64,000 nucleotides of DNA, from positions 1-64,000 of the forward strand of contig JAMLHN010000019.1 in the NCBI GenBank assembly GCA_023957115.1, written 5' to 3'. Positions 43,795 to 51,947 of the stretch are shown here, piece after piece. The position numbers and the translations under genes are program-made. Position 1 is the stretch's first letter; each line of letters opens with the position of its first letter. This DNA is from Thermomicrobiales bacterium (GTDB taxonomy: Bacteria; Chloroflexota; Chloroflexia; Thermomicrobiales; UBA6265). The notes below the pieces were generated by a model. That model ran no database searches and was not told the DNA's origin. It saw only the letters and a list, made by a program, of their open reading frames with translations.

Positions 43795-44850
43795 TCAACA
43801 CGCTGGGGCGTTCTTGAAGACCTCGTCGTCGCGGCGGAAGGTGTCCGGGTTGAGGTTCTTGAGAACGGCCATCTCGTAGGCGAGCATCTGCATTGGGACG
43901 ACCGCCAGCAGTGGGGTCAGCAGCTCGGGATAGTCCGGAAGCGAGAAGACGGTGGCCTTCGGAATCTCGGGGACGCCCTGGCCGACGAGCCAGAGATCGA
44001 GCCCGATGCGGTCGAGCACCTGGGCGATAGCGCTGGTGCGCTCGAATGCGGCGCCGGGAACGTTGATCATGATTCCCAAATCGCCAGGATGGACGCCGAT
44101 CAGCGGACCATGCAGGAACTGCTCGGCGGCCAGAGCATCGATCCAGCCGTAGGCAGCTTCGCGCACCTTGATGACGGCTTCCAGCGCGGTGGCCTCGTTC
44201 GGTCCGGCGCCGGCGGCATAGGTGCGACGGCTGATGGCTTCCCCGGCAATCGGTTTCACCTCGTCCTGACGGTCCAGGAGACCTTGCACCAGATCCGGAA
44301 GGGCAGTCAGCTGCTCGCGCCACCCCTGAACCCCGGAGGCACTCCACCCATCGCCCAGCTCGACCGCGATCTGGGCAAGCACCGTCATCGCGCAGAGATG
44401 CGACGAGGTGTAGGCGGCCGACTTTTCTCGTTCGATGGTGCGGAGGATCTTCTTCGAGCCTGGATGCTCGGCGGTGGTGCTTCCAATCGAGATAGCCTTG
44501 GCCCCGCCCTCGACCGCACGCTCCAGCGCGACCTTGGAATAGGTCTTGACCCCGGTATGCGCCATGACCACCACGGCATCGCCGGAGTGCAAGGTCCAAC
44601 TGTCAGGATAGAACGCCAGATCGAACGAGGAAACCGCCCGGGCATCCTTGCCGGTGGCGCGAATCAGCCAGGCGCCGGCAAGGGCCGCATGATAGCTGGT
44701 CCCGATGCCGGTCACGAAGACCCGACGGGCGCCTTCGATGATGGCGGCTCCCTCGGCGGCCTGTTCCCATCCGTTTTCGATGAGATTGCGCAGATCGGCG
44801 GGCTGCCGGTGCATGGTCTGGTACAGAAAGGAATCGGTAGTTGGCGGCAT
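43795..44850 (-). CDS. SIS domain sugar isomerase (GlmS C-terminal-like)
   Basis: A 351-residue protein with two SIS domains, like the isomerase half of glucosamine-6-phosphate synthase or AgaS/FrlB deglycases. First SIS VFVTGIGTSYHAALAGAWLI (about 44-63), SGDAVVVMAHTGVKTYSKVAL, second SIS around YAAGAGPNEATALEAVIKVREAAYGWIDALAAEQFLHGP (pieces), which carries the Glu and His used for isomerisation. There is no glutaminase domain, so it handles pre-formed aminosugar or fructosamine phosphates. Met 44850 (MPPTTDSFLYQTM) is the best start. Confidence 0.88.
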   Translation of the reverse strand: MPPTTDSFLYQTMHRQPADLRNLIENGWEQAAEGAAIIEGARRVFVTGIGTSYHAALAGAWLIRATGKDARAVSSFDLAFYPDSWTLHSGDAVVVMAHTGVKTYSKVALERAVEGGAKAISIGSTTAEHPGSKKILRTIEREKSAAYTSSHLCAMTVLAQIAVELGDGWSASGVQGWREQLTALPDLVQGLLDRQDEVKPIAGEAISRRTYAAGAGPNEATALEAVIKVREAAYGWIDALAAEQFLHGPLIGVHPGDLGIMINVPGAAFERTSAIAQVLDRIGLDLWLVGQGVPEIPKATVFSLPDYPELLTPLLAVVPMQMLAYEMAVLKNLNPDTFRRDDEVFKNAPAC

Positions 44851-45017
44851 AACGGCTCCCGAAGATGATGGCGGACGATTCCGTTCGTCGATGGTAGCAG
44901 AGGTCTTGGTTTCCTCCGGTGACCGGCGCGCAAATGCCCGATAATTGCCGCGGATGCTTGCTCGGAGCGCATGGTGAAGCGGCCGAGCGCCCGATACTCG
45001 CTCGAAAGGAACCGTCA

Positions 45018-45971
45018 ATGGCCAAACGCAATCGATCCGAGCTTATCGTCGTTCCGCTCGATGGCTCTGAACAGGCCGAGCAAGTCATTCCCTATGCCGA
45101 GGGCCTGCGCAACAAGAATGGGACGCTGCTCTTCTTTCAGGTCGTCAATCCATCCGGCCCGGCCCGGGGACTCTTTGGCGATATCGAAGTCACGATGGAA
45201 GGGGTGATCGAGCAAGAACGCGAGGCCGCCCGAGCCCGGTTGATCGAGATTGCGGACCGCTGGGATCCCGTATTGCGAAAAAAACCGGAGGTCGAAGCCT
45301 ATGCCGGCGACGCCGTCGACGCGATCAAGGCGATCGTTGCCGAGAAGGATGCGGATATGCTGGCGATTGCCAGCTCCGGTCGGGGCGCGCTCAGCCGCTG
45401 GGCGTTCGGCAGTGTGGCCGATACGCTCATGCGTGATGCGCCCGCGCCGGTCCTGATCGTGCATCCCACACCCGAAAGCGAGGGGGAGATTCGCGAGGCG
45501 GTTTTCACCCGTATCATCGTGCCGCTGGACGGATCGGAAACAGCCGAGGCGGCGTTGCCGGAAGCTGCGCGCCTCTCGCAGAATGCCGGGTTGCCGGTCG
45601 CGCTGGTGCAGGTCGTGAATCCGTCGCTCGAGTTTTCGATGGTCGGTCAGGGGTTGGCGCCGATTACCGCCGATCTCTACAACGAGGTCGAGGCCGATTT
45701 CATCAATCAGGCGAATGAAGCGCTCGACCGCGGCGTGGCTGCGTTGGGAGATCTCGATGCCGATATCGTGAAGGTCGTGCTCGAAGGCGGGACAACCGAG
45801 GCCATCAAGCACTACGTGGAGCCCGGCGATCTGATCGTGATGACCAGTCACGGCCGTACCGGATTCCGCCGCTTCCTGCTCGGCAGCGTTGCCCAGAAGA
45901 TCATCAATGACCGCATTGCCCCGGTCGTGCTCGTCCCGGCGGCCGGGGAGGAGCTGGGAGCGAGCAGCTAG
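45018..45971 (+). CDS. Tandem universal stress protein
   Basis: A 317-residue protein with two UspA domains (about 8-150 and 165-308). Each has the opening IVVPLDGSE and a nucleotide-binding segment: ASSGRGALSRWAFGSVADTLM in the first, TSHGRTGFRRFLLGSVAQKII in the second (GRxG-9-GS pattern). It probably binds ATP and supports stress survival. Met 45018 follows AAAGGAACC; the frame is open upstream. The TAG stop begins a heptamer hairpin. Confidence 0.9.
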   Translation: MAKRNRSELIVVPLDGSEQAEQVIPYAEGLRNKNGTLLFFQVVNPSGPARGLFGDIEVTMEGVIEQEREAARARLIEIADRWDPVLRKKPEVEAYAGDAVDAIKAIVAEKDADMLAIASSGRGALSRWAFGSVADTLMRDAPAPVLIVHPTPESEGEIREAVFTRIIVPLDGSETAEAALPEAARLSQNAGLPVALVQVVNPSLEFSMVGQGLAPITADLYNEVEADFINQANEALDRGVAALGDLDADIVKVVLEGGTTEAIKHYVEPGDLIVMTSHGRTGFRRFLLGSVAQKIINDRIAPVVLVPAAGEELGASS

Positions 45972-46112
45972 GATCTCGGAGTTGGGTGTCAGGAGTTGGG
46001 AGTTAGGACGGACTTCTGCGCCGAGCTCACACACATCGGTTTTCTCAGGACGCAGGACCCAAGACTCAGGGCTTTCGTTCCTAACTCCCAACTCCTAACT
46101 CCCCAATAAGGA
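45970..46112. repeat. GGAGTTA heptamer hairpin spacer upstream of NAD synthetase
   Basis: An 18-bp perfect inverted repeat (45991-46008 with 46079-46096) made of GGAGTTG/GGAGTTA heptamers encloses TCAGGAC/GCAGGAC heptamers at about 46045-46072. The spacer runs from the stress-protein stop codon to the AAGGAG ribosome binding site of the next gene. Best-preserved example of the class. Confidence 0.85.
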
Positions 46113-46118
46113 GCTCCA

Positions 46119-48014
46119 ATGCGGCTGATCAAGATCGGACTCGGGAATATCAATACGACGGTCGGCGCGGTCGAATCCAATGCCGACCAGGTCATCGAGG
46201 TCGCGCAGCGGATGGCGGCCGAATCGGTCACGGTTGCGCTCTTTCCCGAACAGGTCATCGGGGGATACCAACCGGAAGATCTGGTTCAGTGGCAAGGATT
46301 CGTCGAACGGCAATGGGAGGCGCTGGCTTCGGTTGCCGCGCGCACGGCTGATCTGCCGCTGGTGCTGGTGGCCGGCATCGTGATCGATCATCAGGGGCTG
46401 CACTACAACTGCGCGGCCGTGCTCGCCGGTGGGGTCATTCGCGCGCTGGTGCCGAAGGAAAAGCTCCCGTCCTATAACGTCTTTTACGAGGGACGCACCA
46501 TGTCCCACGGGGCGCCGCTCATGCTCGATGAGCACCGGGGGGTTCCCTTTGGCGATCTGATCGTGGAGTTCGACTTCGGCATCATCGGAGTCGAAGTCTG
46601 CGAAGACCTGTGGAGCGCCGAAGGCCCGCTACGACGCCGAACCTACGCCGGCGCGGAGCTGATCTGCAATATCTCGGCATCTCCGTTTCGGATCGGTGTG
46701 CTGCAAACGCGGCGGGAGCTGATCTCCACCCGAGCCGCCGATAGCCAATGCACGCTGGCGTACACGAACCTGATCGGCTCGAACGACGGTCTCATCTTCG
46801 ATGGCGGCGGCTGGGTCAATCAGAACGGCAAGATCATGCTGGAGGCGCCGCGCTTCGAACGTGGCTTCGCCGCCACCGTGGTCGATCTCGACCGCACCCT
46901 GCGGCTCCGGGCGGAAAATACCACCTGGCGGGAAGACCGTCATGACTACCTCGAGCTCTTCGAGACACCGGCGACCCTGCAGATTCCGGCAGAGGAGTTT
47001 TCGACCGCCGCCGAGCGCGCCACCCTCGCCTATCCCGTTCCGGCCCAGAAGAGCTTTTTTCTCCCCGCCGACCATCCGGCAACGACCGCCCGCGAGCAGC
47101 TTTGCGACGAGATTCTCGATGCGCTCGCCCTGGGAATCGGCGACTACTTCGAAAAGAACAGGGCATTCAAGCTGATCGGTATCTCGCTTTCCGGTGGGCG
47201 GGATTCGCTGCTGACGCTGCTGATCGCGCATCGATACGCAACCCGGGTGCGACCCGAGGATCCGGGATCGCTGATTCGGGCGTTCTATCAACCGTCCCGC
47301 TATTCATCGAACGAGACGCAGGTGGCCGCGGAAACGATCTGTGCCGATCTCGGAGTTCCCCTGACCATCGAATCGATCGACGATGCGTTCGAGCGGGAGA
47401 TGCAAGCCGCCCTGGCAATGCTGGACGATGGGCAGACGCTGACCCCGATCACCGAGCAGAACATCCAGGCCCGCATTCGGGCACAACGCATGTGGAACTG
47501 GTCGAACTCCTCCGCCGGGCTCTTTCTGCAAACCGGGAATATGACGGAGAAGTCCGTCGGATACACGACGGTCGGGGGCGACCTGATGGGCGCGCTGGCC
47601 GTGCTTGCCAACGTTCCCAAGACGGTCGTGATGTACCTGCTGGACTATCTGCTGGAGACGCGCGGGTATCCAGGAATCGCGGCTGTCCTGAAAAAACCAG
47701 CCGGTCCCGAGCTTGCGCCCAATCAGAGCGGTGAAGACGAGCTCATGCCGTTCAAGGTGCTGGACGCCTGTTTCTACCTCTTTGCGGGAGAAAAGATGAC
47801 CCCAGCCGAGGTCGAGATCGTGGTCGCGGAGATGTTCCCCGATATCCCGCGTGAGACGGTCGAGGGGTACGTGGCGAAGTTCGTCCGCCTCTTCTTGCAG
47901 TCGATCTACAAATGGGTCCAGGCGCCGCTGTCGCTGCACATCGGAAACCTCGATCTGGAGCGCGAACGGGCCTTGCAACTGCCGGTGGTGACGAGCTCTG
48001 AGTGGACACGGTAG
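46119..48014 (+). CDS. nadE: Glutamine-hydrolysing NAD+ synthetase
   Basis: A 631-residue two-domain enzyme converting nicotinic acid adenine dinucleotide to NAD+ with ammonia from glutamine. N-terminal nitrilase-type glutaminase with the Glu-Lys-Cys triad (LFPEQVIGGY; VPKEKLPSYNVFYEGR; GVEVCEDLW, Cys near 159). C-terminal ATP-pyrophosphatase with the P-loop SGGRDS at about 357 and conserved GYTTVGGDLMG and LETRGYPG-type segments. Ribosome binding site AAGGAG precedes the ATG. Housekeeping gene. Confidence 0.94.
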   Translation: MRLIKIGLGNINTTVGAVESNADQVIEVAQRMAAESVTVALFPEQVIGGYQPEDLVQWQGFVERQWEALASVAARTADLPLVLVAGIVIDHQGLHYNCAAVLAGGVIRALVPKEKLPSYNVFYEGRTMSHGAPLMLDEHRGVPFGDLIVEFDFGIIGVEVCEDLWSAEGPLRRRTYAGAELICNISASPFRIGVLQTRRELISTRAADSQCTLAYTNLIGSNDGLIFDGGGWVNQNGKIMLEAPRFERGFAATVVDLDRTLRLRAENTTWREDRHDYLELFETPATLQIPAEEFSTAAERATLAYPVPAQKSFFLPADHPATTAREQLCDEILDALALGIGDYFEKNRAFKLIGISLSGGRDSLLTLLIAHRYATRVRPEDPGSLIRAFYQPSRYSSNETQVAAETICADLGVPLTIESIDDAFEREMQAALAMLDDGQTLTPITEQNIQARIRAQRMWNWSNSSAGLFLQTGNMTEKSVGYTTVGGDLMGALAVLANVPKTVVMYLLDYLLETRGYPGIAAVLKKPAGPELAPNQSGEDELMPFKVLDACFYLFAGEKMTPAEVEIVVAEMFPDIPRETVEGYVAKFVRLFLQSIYKWVQAPLSLHIGNLDLERERALQLPVVTSSEWTR

Positions 48015-48358
48015 GAGCCATTTCGGTGTTCGCTCGAACCAACCGACGAAGCGTGAGCGTCTAGACCAGATTGTCATTCTGACCGAAGGGAAGAATCTCG
48101 CTCGTCAGCGCGGCCGGAAATTCTCGCTAACCCACTGCTTATGAGCGCTGCGAACGTAAGCGTTCCACCCGGTGTGGTTTTCGGCCACAGTACCGGAAGA
48201 GATTCCTTCGGCGTTGCTCAGGACAAGCCTTTACTGACGTTCAGAATGACCCTGGGGTCAGCACGTGACGTCTCAGTACGGCGGTTACGTTCGCAACATT
48301 CGTAAACCTTGGGGTTCCTACGCTCTGCAAGTATGTGAGCCTTCTCGATCCATCCATC
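48015..48358. repeat. Intergenic region with a MITE-like element
   Basis: No gene. ATTGTCATTCTGA at 48070-48082 and TTCAGAATGAC at about 48240-48250 mark inverted ends of a unit of about 181 bp, a longer relative of the 146-bp elements at 23.2 and 61.4 kb. Inside, GCGAACGTAA (about 48151-48160) has its exact complement at about 48286-48295, just beyond the right end. Confidence 0.5.
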
Positions 48359-49228
48359 CTATGTCTCGCAATTGACCACGACGTCGTTCGGGCCGGTGTG
48401 ATACTCGAGCGACTGGGCGCCGTTGGAAACGGTTATTCGGTATCCCGAAGAGACGACCGGGGCGTAGACGCCGTCATCTTCCGGGCAGCCAAGGGATGAA
48501 TCGGGCCAGTCGACCGCTTCGATTGCGGTGATGGTTAGCTCCGATGGATCGACCGCGAGCTGCACGGCGGCATCCTGCACCACCAGGTCGACCGCAGGTT
48601 GCGCATCCATGGGAATCTCCAGTCCGGTTGCTCCGCCGGCGGCGGACCCGCCACGGTATTCGGCAATTGCGTCGATCTTGAGCGTTCCATCCTGTTCGGC
48701 AAACCAGATGACCTGCGGATGTCCACCCCAGGCATTGCGGCTGACCAGAGCGACAATCCGCCCATCGTCCAGCAGGACCGCATCCAGCAGCATCCGACCC
48801 TGGTCGGTAGCCATCGGGGTTGTGGAGGCTTCTGCCTCAGCCGATGGCGTGACCGGCACGATCTGCACCGGTTCTTCGGCAAAGATGTAGTCGACGATGT
48901 ACTGATCGGAAAAGAGCGAGAGCCACCGCGGCAGATCCTGCGCCTCGGAGCACGCGTCCATCTGTCCAATGACGACCAAGATACGCTCCTGGTCAGCCAG
49001 GCTGACTGGGTTGCCATCGGGGAAGTCACTCGTTTCGGTGCGTGGCGACTCGGCGGGCGTGATGGTGGCGGCTTCGGCAGCGAGCGCGTCGATCGTCTCC
49101 TGCGGCATGGGCTGGACGACGCAGTCGGTGGCATAGGGAGCTATGGGAGTTCCCTCCTGTGCGGCGAGCGCACTGCGCGATCCCGCGATGAGCATGGCAA
49201 CGAGGGCGAGCACGACAAATGGTTTCAC
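48359..49228 (-). CDS. Secreted protein with NTF2-like and C-terminal Cys-containing domain
   Basis: A 289-residue exported protein (signal KPFVVLALVAMLIAGSRSAL, cleavage near LAAQE; GTG start). The central region (about 75-190) resembles NTF2-like folds: LPRWLSLFSDQYIVDYIF...AVLLDDGRIVALVSRNAWGGHPQVIWF. The last 60 residues carry W-P-DSSLGCPEDDGVYAPVVSSGYRI...YHTG...VVNCET, a small domain common in secreted Chloroflexota and cyanobacterial proteins. Its central part is paralogous to the next gene. Function unknown. Confidence 0.78.
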   Translation of the reverse strand: MKPFVVLALVAMLIAGSRSALAAQEGTPIAPYATDCVVQPMPQETIDALAAEAATITPAESPRTETSDFPDGNPVSLADQERILVVIGQMDACSEAQDLPRWLSLFSDQYIVDYIFAEEPVQIVPVTPSAEAEASTTPMATDQGRMLLDAVLLDDGRIVALVSRNAWGGHPQVIWFAEQDGTLKIDAIAEYRGGSAAGGATGLEIPMDAQPAVDLVVQDAAVQLAVDPSELTITAIEAVDWPDSSLGCPEDDGVYAPVVSSGYRITVSNGAQSLEYHTGPNDVVVNCET

Positions 49229-49324
49229 TGGCAGACTCCGTTCGCTGTGGCGGCGAGCGGATTGCTCCCGTCATTCATAGGAACGAAGAGCGCATCCTGG
49301 AGGTTCCGTTGGCAGCTTGCCGGC

Positions 49325-49909
49325 TCAGGCGTCCGGTTCGATCAGGGTCATTCCCTTGTACGACGTAATGGAGTCGATGAGCCACCGGTCATCCTGGTAC
49401 GCGAACACATAAAGTTGCGGGTTTCCGCCCCAGGCGTTTTGGCCAACCTTGACCGCCACACGACCGTCCGCCATCAGCACGCCACCGATGATGAATCGTT
49501 CCTGATCGGTCACTCCTTCGCGGGGTGGCGCGCTGCTGGATCCGGACACGATCGTTCCCTGCGAAGCCATGTGCTCGACAATGAAGCGTTCGGTAAAGAG
49601 GGCATAGATCCGCGCCAGATCACCGGTACCCACGCACGCCTGATATCGGTAGAAGGCGGCCTGCAGCTCCAGACGCATCTCCGGCGGAACGTCGACTCCC
49701 TCCGGCACGAACGGTGTGGCCGACGGACCGTTCGCTTCTGGGGATGCCGCGGCTATGGCGGCGAGCTCGTCGAGCCGCTCTTGCGACAGCGGCGTGACCG
49801 CGCAGGTTATTGGCGTCACAGTCCCGGGGGATTCCTCCTGCTGGAGGATGGCCTCGCGCGGTCCGGACATCAGGATGAACGCGAGGGCAAAGAGAGCAAC
49901 GAGTTTCAT
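49325..49909 (-). CDS. Secreted NTF2-like protein
   Basis: A 194-residue exported protein (signal KLVALFALAFILMSGPREA, cleavage near ILQQE). Shares with its neighbour the opening C-V-x-P...L..LAA, the middle LARIYALFTERFIVEHM, and the motif LMADGRVAVKVGQNAWGGNPQL followed by WLIDSITSYKG. It ends where the neighbour's extra C-terminal domain would begin. Tandem paralogues, probably extracellular; no catalytic residues recognised. Confidence 0.75.
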   Translation of the reverse strand: MKLVALFALAFILMSGPREAILQQEESPGTVTPITCAVTPLSQERLDELAAIAAASPEANGPSATPFVPEGVDVPPEMRLELQAAFYRYQACVGTGDLARIYALFTERFIVEHMASQGTIVSGSSSAPPREGVTDQERFIIGGVLMADGRVAVKVGQNAWGGNPQLYVFAYQDDRWLIDSITSYKGMTLIEPDA

Positions 49910-50030
49910 CGGACAGTCTCCGTTCGTTTCATGAACCGGAGGAGCGCTCCTGTCGATGAAGAAACGGAGACTGCCGTCAATTGGTTCCCGTCACGTTGCT
50001 CCCTGATATTGCTGGCCCGCTATCGGCCCA

Positions 50031-50624
50031 TCATCGCGGCGCCAGGACGCAGGTTGCGTCGATGCACACCTCGTCCTCTCTGCAAAAGAAGGATGAGAAC
50101 CCGCAGCGCCCTTCGGAGCAAACACCGCACCCGACCGCCTGGCTACCAGCGCATGTGCAACCGCCGCAATCGCTATCGTCGTAGCACTCAGGGGTTGGCT
50201 CCTTCGTTGCTGTTGCGGTGGGCGGAACCGCGGTGGACGTTGCGGTTGCCGGTATGCCGCATTGTCCGGCGATGCAGCTTTCTCCCAGCGGACAGCAGGT
50301 CTTGCCCATGCTACCCGAACATACGACCTGGCCGGTGGGACAGCAAAGCTCCTCGCCGTAGCATTGTCCGAAGCAACACGCGCCATCGCAACATTCGGAT
50401 TGTCCCGGGATACAGCAATCGGCTCCGCAGGCAATCCCGGAGCAGGTGGAAACGATGGTGGGCCGGGGGGTCGGATCGGGACGCCGGGCCGATTCGGCAT
50501 TGCCGAATCCGATTTCCGCGACAACCGCGGCCCCGCCAAGCCCCAACGCAGACTTGATCAACGTACGCCGCGATCCTGAACGGCCGAGCGTACGTGTCAG
50601 ATGGTCGAATCGAGACCCATCCAT
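50031..50624 (-). CDS. Tat-exported cysteine-rich protein
   Basis: A 197-residue protein. After a twin-arginine signal (GSRRTLIKSALGLGGAAVVA) come two Cys-rich blocks. Block 1 has repeated C-C pairs (CGADCCIPGQSECCDGACC; CCPTGQ; CCPLGESCIAGQCG), about 17 Cys in 75 residues. After a Thr/Pro/Ala linker, block 2 has CYDDSDCGGCTC...CGVCSEGRCG...CREDEVCIDATC. The spacing suggests disulfide-knotted modules folded after export. Met 50624 (MDGSRFDHLTRTLGRSG) is the likely start. Function unknown. Confidence 0.78.
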   Translation of the reverse strand: MDGSRFDHLTRTLGRSGSRRTLIKSALGLGGAAVVAEIGFGNAESARRPDPTPRPTIVSTCSGIACGADCCIPGQSECCDGACCFGQCYGEELCCPTGQVVCSGSMGKTCCPLGESCIAGQCGIPATATSTAVPPTATATKEPTPECYDDSDCGGCTCAGSQAVGCGVCSEGRCGFSSFFCREDEVCIDATCVLAPR

Positions 50625-51019
50625 TGGAGCGTTCCCTCTCTGGTGATCACCGCCCGATCGAAAAAGGTGCGCGTTCAACGTTCAGTTGCTTGCTTTCCGG
50701 CAGTTTATCAATTTCGGATGAAATGTTCTTTGGGAGTTAGGAGTGAGGTCCGGCCTAGACGTGGTGCGCGGGCTCGGCTCGACTCGCTGCGGCGAGGGGG
50801 CTCCTCCACTTTGCTGCGCATCGGTCGGGGCGATGAAGGCCTAGCTCCCAGCTCCTAGCTCCTAGCTCCTAGCTCCTAGCTCCTAGCTCCTAGCTCCTAG
50901 CTCCTAGCTCCCGAAACGCTACTATCCCCGAATCCGATATCGCCTTGCGTGGCCGGCACGGTTCCGGCACTATCGGCACAGATCGACAACCGGCGCCACG
51001 ATGACCAGGGGGAGCAACG
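50625..51019. repeat. Divergent intergenic region with a long CTAGCTC heptamer array
   Basis: 395 bases without a gene between the Cys-rich protein (minus) and the RraA-like gene (plus). GGAGTTAGGAGTGAGG at 50732-50747 is followed by about ten CTAGCTC units at 50841-50912. Between them, AAGTGGAGGAGCCCCCTCGCCGC (on the minus strand, in pieces) resembles a stretch at about 7388-7412. Confidence 0.75.
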
Positions 51020-51856
51020 ATGATCTTCAATTCTGCCGAGCGTGTCGCGGCATTGACCGCCGCCTGGACCGGCGAGCGGCTGGAGGATGGCCGGCCCAGG
51101 GTGCCGGACGACATCATCGAGCGCATGAAGCTGGTGACCAACGATGAGGCCTGGGGCATCCTGGAAAAGACGTATACCAACTACAACTTCCAGTTCGAGG
51201 GGGACTGGCTGCAAACCCAGCCGGACGTTCCGCTGACCGGCCGGGTGGTGACCGCGCAGTTTGTGCCGATGCGGCAGGATCTGAACGATGTGGTGCAGTC
51301 GATTGGCGCCGGCGAAGGGCGTTCTGGCGGCCAGAACACCTGGATCATCGATCAACTCCAACCGAACGATGTTCTGGTGGTCGATCTTTTCGGCAAGATC
51401 CATGACGGCACGTTCATCGGCGACAACCTCTCCACCGCCGCCCGCCGGCGTACCGGAACCGGCATGATCATCGATGGGGGTATCCGCGACTACGCGCGCA
51501 TTCTGGAGCTGACCGACTTCGCGGTCTTCTGCCGCGGGGTCGATCCGACCGCGATCGCCGAGGTCACCCTGGTCGGGGTCAATATCCCGATCATGATCGG
51601 GCACGCCACCGTCATGCCGGGCGACATCGTGCTCGGCACCCGAGAGGGCGTCACCTTCGTCCCGCCGCATTTGGCCGAGGAGGTCGTGCTCCACTCAGAG
51701 GACACCCGCCAGCGCGATGTCTTTGGTAAAGACACCCTCGACAAGGGCAAATACACCAGCGGCGAGATCGACGTTCCCATCTGGGCCGAGCACATCGAGG
51801 CGGATTACAAAGCCTGGTGCGCGACGCAGGGATTGGAGTATTCGGAGAAACAGTAG
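51020..51856 (+). CDS. RraA-like / HMG aldolase family protein
   Basis: A 278-residue member of the RraA/demethylmenaquinone methyltransferase-like superfamily. Core: DVLVVDLFGKIHDGTFIGDN (about 114-133), then RRTGTGMIIDGGIRDYARI with the conserved Gly-rich turn and Arg-Asp, and PGDIVLGTREGVTFVPPHLAEEV. Longer than E. coli RraA because of N- and C-terminal extensions, which points to the aldolase/decarboxylase branch (4-hydroxy-4-methyl-2-oxoglutarate aldolase-like) rather than an RNase E inhibitor. ATG at 51020 after GGGAGCAACG. Confidence 0.82.
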   Translation: MIFNSAERVAALTAAWTGERLEDGRPRVPDDIIERMKLVTNDEAWGILEKTYTNYNFQFEGDWLQTQPDVPLTGRVVTAQFVPMRQDLNDVVQSIGAGEGRSGGQNTWIIDQLQPNDVLVVDLFGKIHDGTFIGDNLSTAARRRTGTGMIIDGGIRDYARILELTDFAVFCRGVDPTAIAEVTLVGVNIPIMIGHATVMPGDIVLGTREGVTFVPPHLAEEVVLHSEDTRQRDVFGKDTLDKGKYTSGEIDVPIWAEHIEADYKAWCATQGLEYSEKQ

Positions 51857-51861
51857 TGCGG

Positions 51862-51938
51862 CAAAGGGCAAGAGGCAAAAGGCAAAAGTGATGCGGTTAA
51901 GGATGTCACTTTTGCCCATTGCCTCTTGCCTTTCCCAA
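51862..51938 (+). repeat. GGCAAAA heptamer hairpin between RraA-like and PLP enzyme genes
   Basis: A 25-base arm at 51867-51891 (units GGCAAGA, GGCAAAA) pairs with 51906-51930 with two mismatches, around a 14-base loop. It lies between the stop codon and the AAGGAGC ribosome binding site of the next gene. It could terminate, attenuate or protect the transcript; no T-run follows. Confidence 0.8.
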
Positions 51939-51947
51939 GGAGCAACC

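Noticed and set aside
48599..50557. Plus-strand reading frame of 652 codons
   Set aside because: Antisense to three secreted-protein genes that have signal peptides and paralogy.
50841..50912. CTAGCTC array considered as a CRISPR
   Set aside because: Pure 7-base tandem repeat with no spacers and no cas genes anywhere in the window.
51867..51930. SAM riboswitch upstream of the PLP Met/Cys enzyme
   Set aside because: The leader is only about 90 bases and is explained by the heptamer hairpin; no riboswitch core elements were seen.
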